Source of the DNA: Bacteroidota bacterium
GTDB lineage: Bacteria; Bacteroidota; Rhodothermia; Rhodothermales; JAAAOL01
Assembly (NCBI GenBank): GCA_009908885.1
Contig: JAAAOL010000167.1
Span: 1-14,603, forward strand
Length of the DNA: 14,603 bases
Reading direction: 5' to 3'
The notes under the pieces are model-generated. The model saw only the letters and a program-made list of their open reading frames with translations. It had not been told where the DNA came from and searched no databases. How positions within the stretch are numbered: the stretch's first letter is position 1; each line of letters starts with the position of its first letter. Position numbers and translations under genes: made by a program. This document shows positions 12,549-14,603 of the stretch, piece after piece.

Positions 12549-13836
12549 ACCCCGTCTCACGGTCCCCGTCCGCCAGCGTCGGCAGGTGCTCCAGCAGCAC
12601 CTGGTTGAAGCCGACGAGGTTGAAGGCGTGCAGGTAGTGCATCACCTGCTGCTCGATGCGCCAGACGACGTACGCGTCGGCGTTGCGGTAGGGGGCGACG
12701 TTGGCATATAGCTGCTGCCGCGTCTCGGCCACGGCGGGCCGGGTCCACACGTAGCGGCTGCCGGTCTTCACGAGCCAGTCCTGCCGGGCGGAAGACAGTT
12801 CCTCGAAGGTCAGGCCCTGCTCTTCCGGGTGGCGCCATTTCTCCCAGCGTCCGCTGTCGATGACCGCCGTCCGCAGCGCGTCGGGGAAGCCGGACCGCTG
12901 CCCGAGGCGTCGTTCCAGGCGTACGAGATCCATCAGCGCGTCGTACTCCACGGCCGAGAAGCCCGGACCCACGTTGGCGCCGCCCATCCCGGCCAGCGGG
13001 TACGCCTCCGGGTGCGCCACGCCGTCCGTGTAGTGGCCCTTGATGAGCGCCCCGAGGCGGCGGGCGCGGGCCGTCAGGCGGCGGGCCTGCACCGGATTGA
13101 AGTGGGTCGTGTCCAGCGCCGTGCCCACGTCGCCCACCACGAAGTCGGGATGCGGCAGGTCGTGCGCGTCGAGGGCGGTGGCGAGCTGCTTGAGGAAAGC
13201 GCCCACGCGCTGCTCGGTCTGCAGGCCGCCGCCCACCTCCTCGGTGCCCACCTCGTAGGCCAGCGGCGGCGCGCCGACGGCCCTGCGGTGCGCCTCGGCG
13301 TGCTGCATCAGCTCCACCGTGCGCGTCACGATGTCCTCTACCGGGACGGGCGTGCCGGGCGGCAGGCGGCGGTCCACCGTCGGGTCGATGTGCAGCAGGC
13401 GGTAGCCCGCATCGATGCAGGCCGTCAGCGAGTCCTTCACGGCGGCCAGCGTCGCCTCGTACGACCAGTCCTCGATGGCGTGCACGTCCTTCTTCCAGGG
13501 GCCGCCGTGGTCCAGGCACAGCAGCACGGGGCTGTCCACGCCCAGGCGCTCGGCCTGATCGTCCACGAAGGCGGCGAGCTGCTGCGGCGTCCAGCCCGTG
13601 TAGCCGCCGTCGGTGTCCACCTGGTTCAGCGTGGCGGCGTAGAGCAGCGGCGCGTCGGCGGCCCGGGCGGCACGGAGCGCCGCGCGCGTCACGGCGTCCG
13701 AGTTGGGGCAGACGGCCAGCAGCGTGTGGCGCCCCGCCAGCGGCCCGCGCAGCAGCCGCACCATCGCCGTAAGGAGCGGCAGCCCGGCGGCGTCGGCCCG
13801 GGCAGCGAGGCGGTCGGTCGTGGTCGGCACAGGCAT
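12547..13836 (-). CDS. GatZ/KbaZ-like protein (tagatose-bisphosphate aldolase non-catalytic subunit family)
   Basis: A 429-residue cytoplasmic protein. It matches the GatZ/KbaZ family layout: an early NQVDTDGGYTGWTPQQLAAFVDDQAERLG (71-99), then LLCLDHGGPWKK (105-116), AAVKDSLTACIDAGYRLLHIDPTVD (131-155) and LAYEVGTEEVGGG (192-204). In enterobacteria GatZ/KbaZ stabilises the class II aldolase GatY/KbaY, which splits tagatose 1,6-bisphosphate. No catalytic partner is visible here, and distant members of the family may have other sugar-phosphate or epimerase roles, so the reaction is left open. The start at 13836 (MPVPTTTDRLAARA) was chosen because an upstream in-frame ATG (13887) would add 17 residues encoded partly by a CATCACG repeat. 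It may form an operon with the small gene upstream, but a terminator lies between them. Confidence 0.78.
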   Translation of the reverse strand: MPVPTTTDRLAARADAAGLPLLTAMVRLLRGPLAGRHTLLAVCPNSDAVTRAALRAARAADAPLLYAATLNQVDTDGGYTGWTPQQLAAFVDDQAERLGVDSPVLLCLDHGGPWKKDVHAIEDWSYEATLAAVKDSLTACIDAGYRLLHIDPTVDRRLPPGTPVPVEDIVTRTVELMQHAEAHRRAVGAPPLAYEVGTEEVGGGLQTEQRVGAFLKQLATALDAHDLPHPDFVVGDVGTALDTTHFNPVQARRLTARARRLGALIKGHYTDGVAHPEAYPLAGMGGANVGPGFSAVEYDALMDLVRLERRLGQRSGFPDALRTAVIDSGRWEKWRHPEEQGLTFEELSSARQDWLVKTGSRYVWTRPAVAETRQQLYANVAPYRNADAYVVWRIEQQVMHYLHAFNLVGFNQVLLEHLPTLADGDRETG

Positions 13837-13881
13837 GGGACTACGGATTCTGAGGGGTGATGACCGGATCCGAGTGAGGCC

Positions 13882-13902
13882 CATCACGCATCACGCACCA
13901 CG
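13882..13902. repeat. Heptamer repeat CATCACG/CACCACG, 3 units
   Basis: CATCACG, CATCACG and CACCACG lie upstream of the gatZ-like start. The last 15 bases are identical to 2538-2552, which makes this a second locus of the same repeat family. Confidence 0.85.
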
Positions 13903-13969
13903 CTCTCATACCGACATCGCCAGGCGAAAACGGTAGAAGGGAGCCGTCCGGACGAAGGCGTCGCGCATG

Positions 13970-14005
13970 AAAAAAGCGCCCCTGCAGAGGTTGCCGGGAC
14001 GCTTT
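13970..14005 (-). terminator. Rho-independent terminator of the 136-residue protein gene
   Basis: On the minus strand AAAGCG-T-CCC pairs with GGG-CGCTTT, with one bulged T, around a 14-base loop. A run of six T follows (13975-13970). It lies 43 bp after the stop of the gene at 14049-14459, in the correct direction, and would separate that gene from the gatZ-like gene. Confidence 0.82.
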
Positions 14006-14048
14006 CGCTGGTTCCTGAACGGCCGGTGCTCCACGCGAGGCGCGGAGG

Positions 14049-14459
14049 TCACTCGGCTTCTGCCTCGGGCGTCTCGACGGGGCGCACGTCCCACATCAGC
14101 ATCTGCTCGATGTTGGCGTAATCGGTCTCGCCCTCGAACGGCTCGAACTCGTAGTCGCCCAGCTGCTCGCGCTTCATGCCCGGCACCTGCTTCCAGTGGA
14201 CGTCCTCCTGGTCCGTGAACTCCTTCGGAAAAGGGCTCTTGACGCGGTACGACGGGTGGTACGAGTGGTACGTCTTCTCGGCCTCGTAGAGGGCGGCCCG
14301 ACGCGCGCCCGGCTTGGTGGCGCTGCGGCCCGTGACGCGGAACGGCGAGACGGTGATGGTGGCCTGGAAGTACCCGTCTTCCAGTTCCGTGTATTCCGGA
14401 CGCATCACCTCGAAGTCCTCCGGATGGGGATAGGCGCTGCGTTCGTTGTAGGTAGCCAT
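14049..14459 (-). CDS. Hypothetical protein, 136 residues
   Basis: I do not recognise the family. The protein is soluble, with no signal peptide or membrane segment. It starts MATYNERSAYPHPEDFEVMRPEYTELEDGYF, has a basic central part (ATITVSPFRVTGRSATKPGARRAALYEAEKTYHSYHPSYRVKSPFPKEF) and an acidic C-terminus (YEFEPFEGETDYANIEQMLMWDVRPVETPEAEAE). It is rich in Tyr, Glu and Pro. It is very likely a real gene: a clear intrinsic terminator follows it, and codon use resembles the neighbours. The start at 14459 is preferred over an in-frame ATG at 14525, whose extra 22 residues are low in complexity. The 144 bp upstream to the window edge hold no other gene; TTTATGATAG (minus strand, about 14529-14520) is a weak -10-like candidate. 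Confidence 0.72.
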   Translation of the reverse strand: MATYNERSAYPHPEDFEVMRPEYTELEDGYFQATITVSPFRVTGRSATKPGARRAALYEAEKTYHSYHPSYRVKSPFPKEFTDQEDVHWKQVPGMKREQLGDYEFEPFEGETDYANIEQMLMWDVRPVETPEAEAE

Positions 14460-14603
14460 GAACGGTAGGGCGGATGGTTGCAGAGGGTCGGGGGCTGCAC
14501 GCTCCAGCGGCGGCAGCGCTATCATAAACTGACGGCGTGACGGTGGGTTCGGGCCGGGGCAGCCCGCAACCGTGCAGGTTGGACAAATTTTTTTGGCCCT
14601 GCC

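Noticed and set aside
14559..14598. Plus-strand terminator (CAACC-gtgca-GGTTG followed by a T-run)
   Set aside because: The stem is only 5 bp, the T-run starts about 7 bases after it, and no plus-strand gene ends here.

Overview
The window looks like a high-GC chromosome of the Bacteroidota/Rhodothermota group. The support is a TonB-dependent receptor with an N-terminal carboxypeptidase-regulatory-like domain, a DUF4249-type lipoprotein, a lamin-tail protein with a C-terminal type IX secretion sorting domain, and starts that mostly lack Shine-Dalgarno sequences. Nearly all genes are on the minus strand; the lamin-tail gene is the exception. No rRNA, tRNA or CRISPR array was seen.

Layout, left to right. 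(1) 1-2456: sugar catabolism, with the 5' part of a secreted GH42-like glycoside hydrolase (runs off the window) and a 2-dehydro-3-deoxygluconate kinase. (2) 2701-5897: an outer-membrane pair, TonB-dependent receptor plus DUF4249 lipoprotein, with stop and start codons overlapping. (3) 6093-8098: a composite island of two different toxin-antitoxin modules (ParE/RelE type and MNT-HEPN type). Each is followed by an extra copy of the 3' end of the neighbouring AAA+ ATPase gene. (4) 8000-9535: a MoxR/magnesium-chelatase-like AAA+ ATPase. (5) 9829-12235: a lamin-tail/T9SS gene whose signal-peptide codons are split by an intact IS5-family element. The uninterrupted gene can be rebuilt exactly by removing 9847-11041. 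(6) 12547-14459: a GatZ/KbaZ-like protein and an unrecognised 136-residue protein with a clear intrinsic terminator.

Two patterns cut across the gene list. First, the 3' end of the ATPase gene is present three times (112, 97 and 30 bp), and each interval between copies holds one toxin-antitoxin module. This looks like repeated cassette acquisition at a protein-gene 3' end. Second, many intergenic gaps carry short tandem repeats with a period of about 7 bp but different sequences: GGGTCGA/AGGTCGA, ATCACGC/ACCACGG, an ACCTG-based 7-8-mer, AAAATCG/CCAATCC, GTGAATA and GGATAGA.

Functionally, the hydrolase, the kinase and perhaps the GatZ-like protein suggest polysaccharide or sugar-acid use, with the receptor/lipoprotein pair as a possible uptake system. 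That link is inferred from position only. The toxin-antitoxin island and the insertion sequence mark 6.1-11.0 kb as the plastic part of the window.
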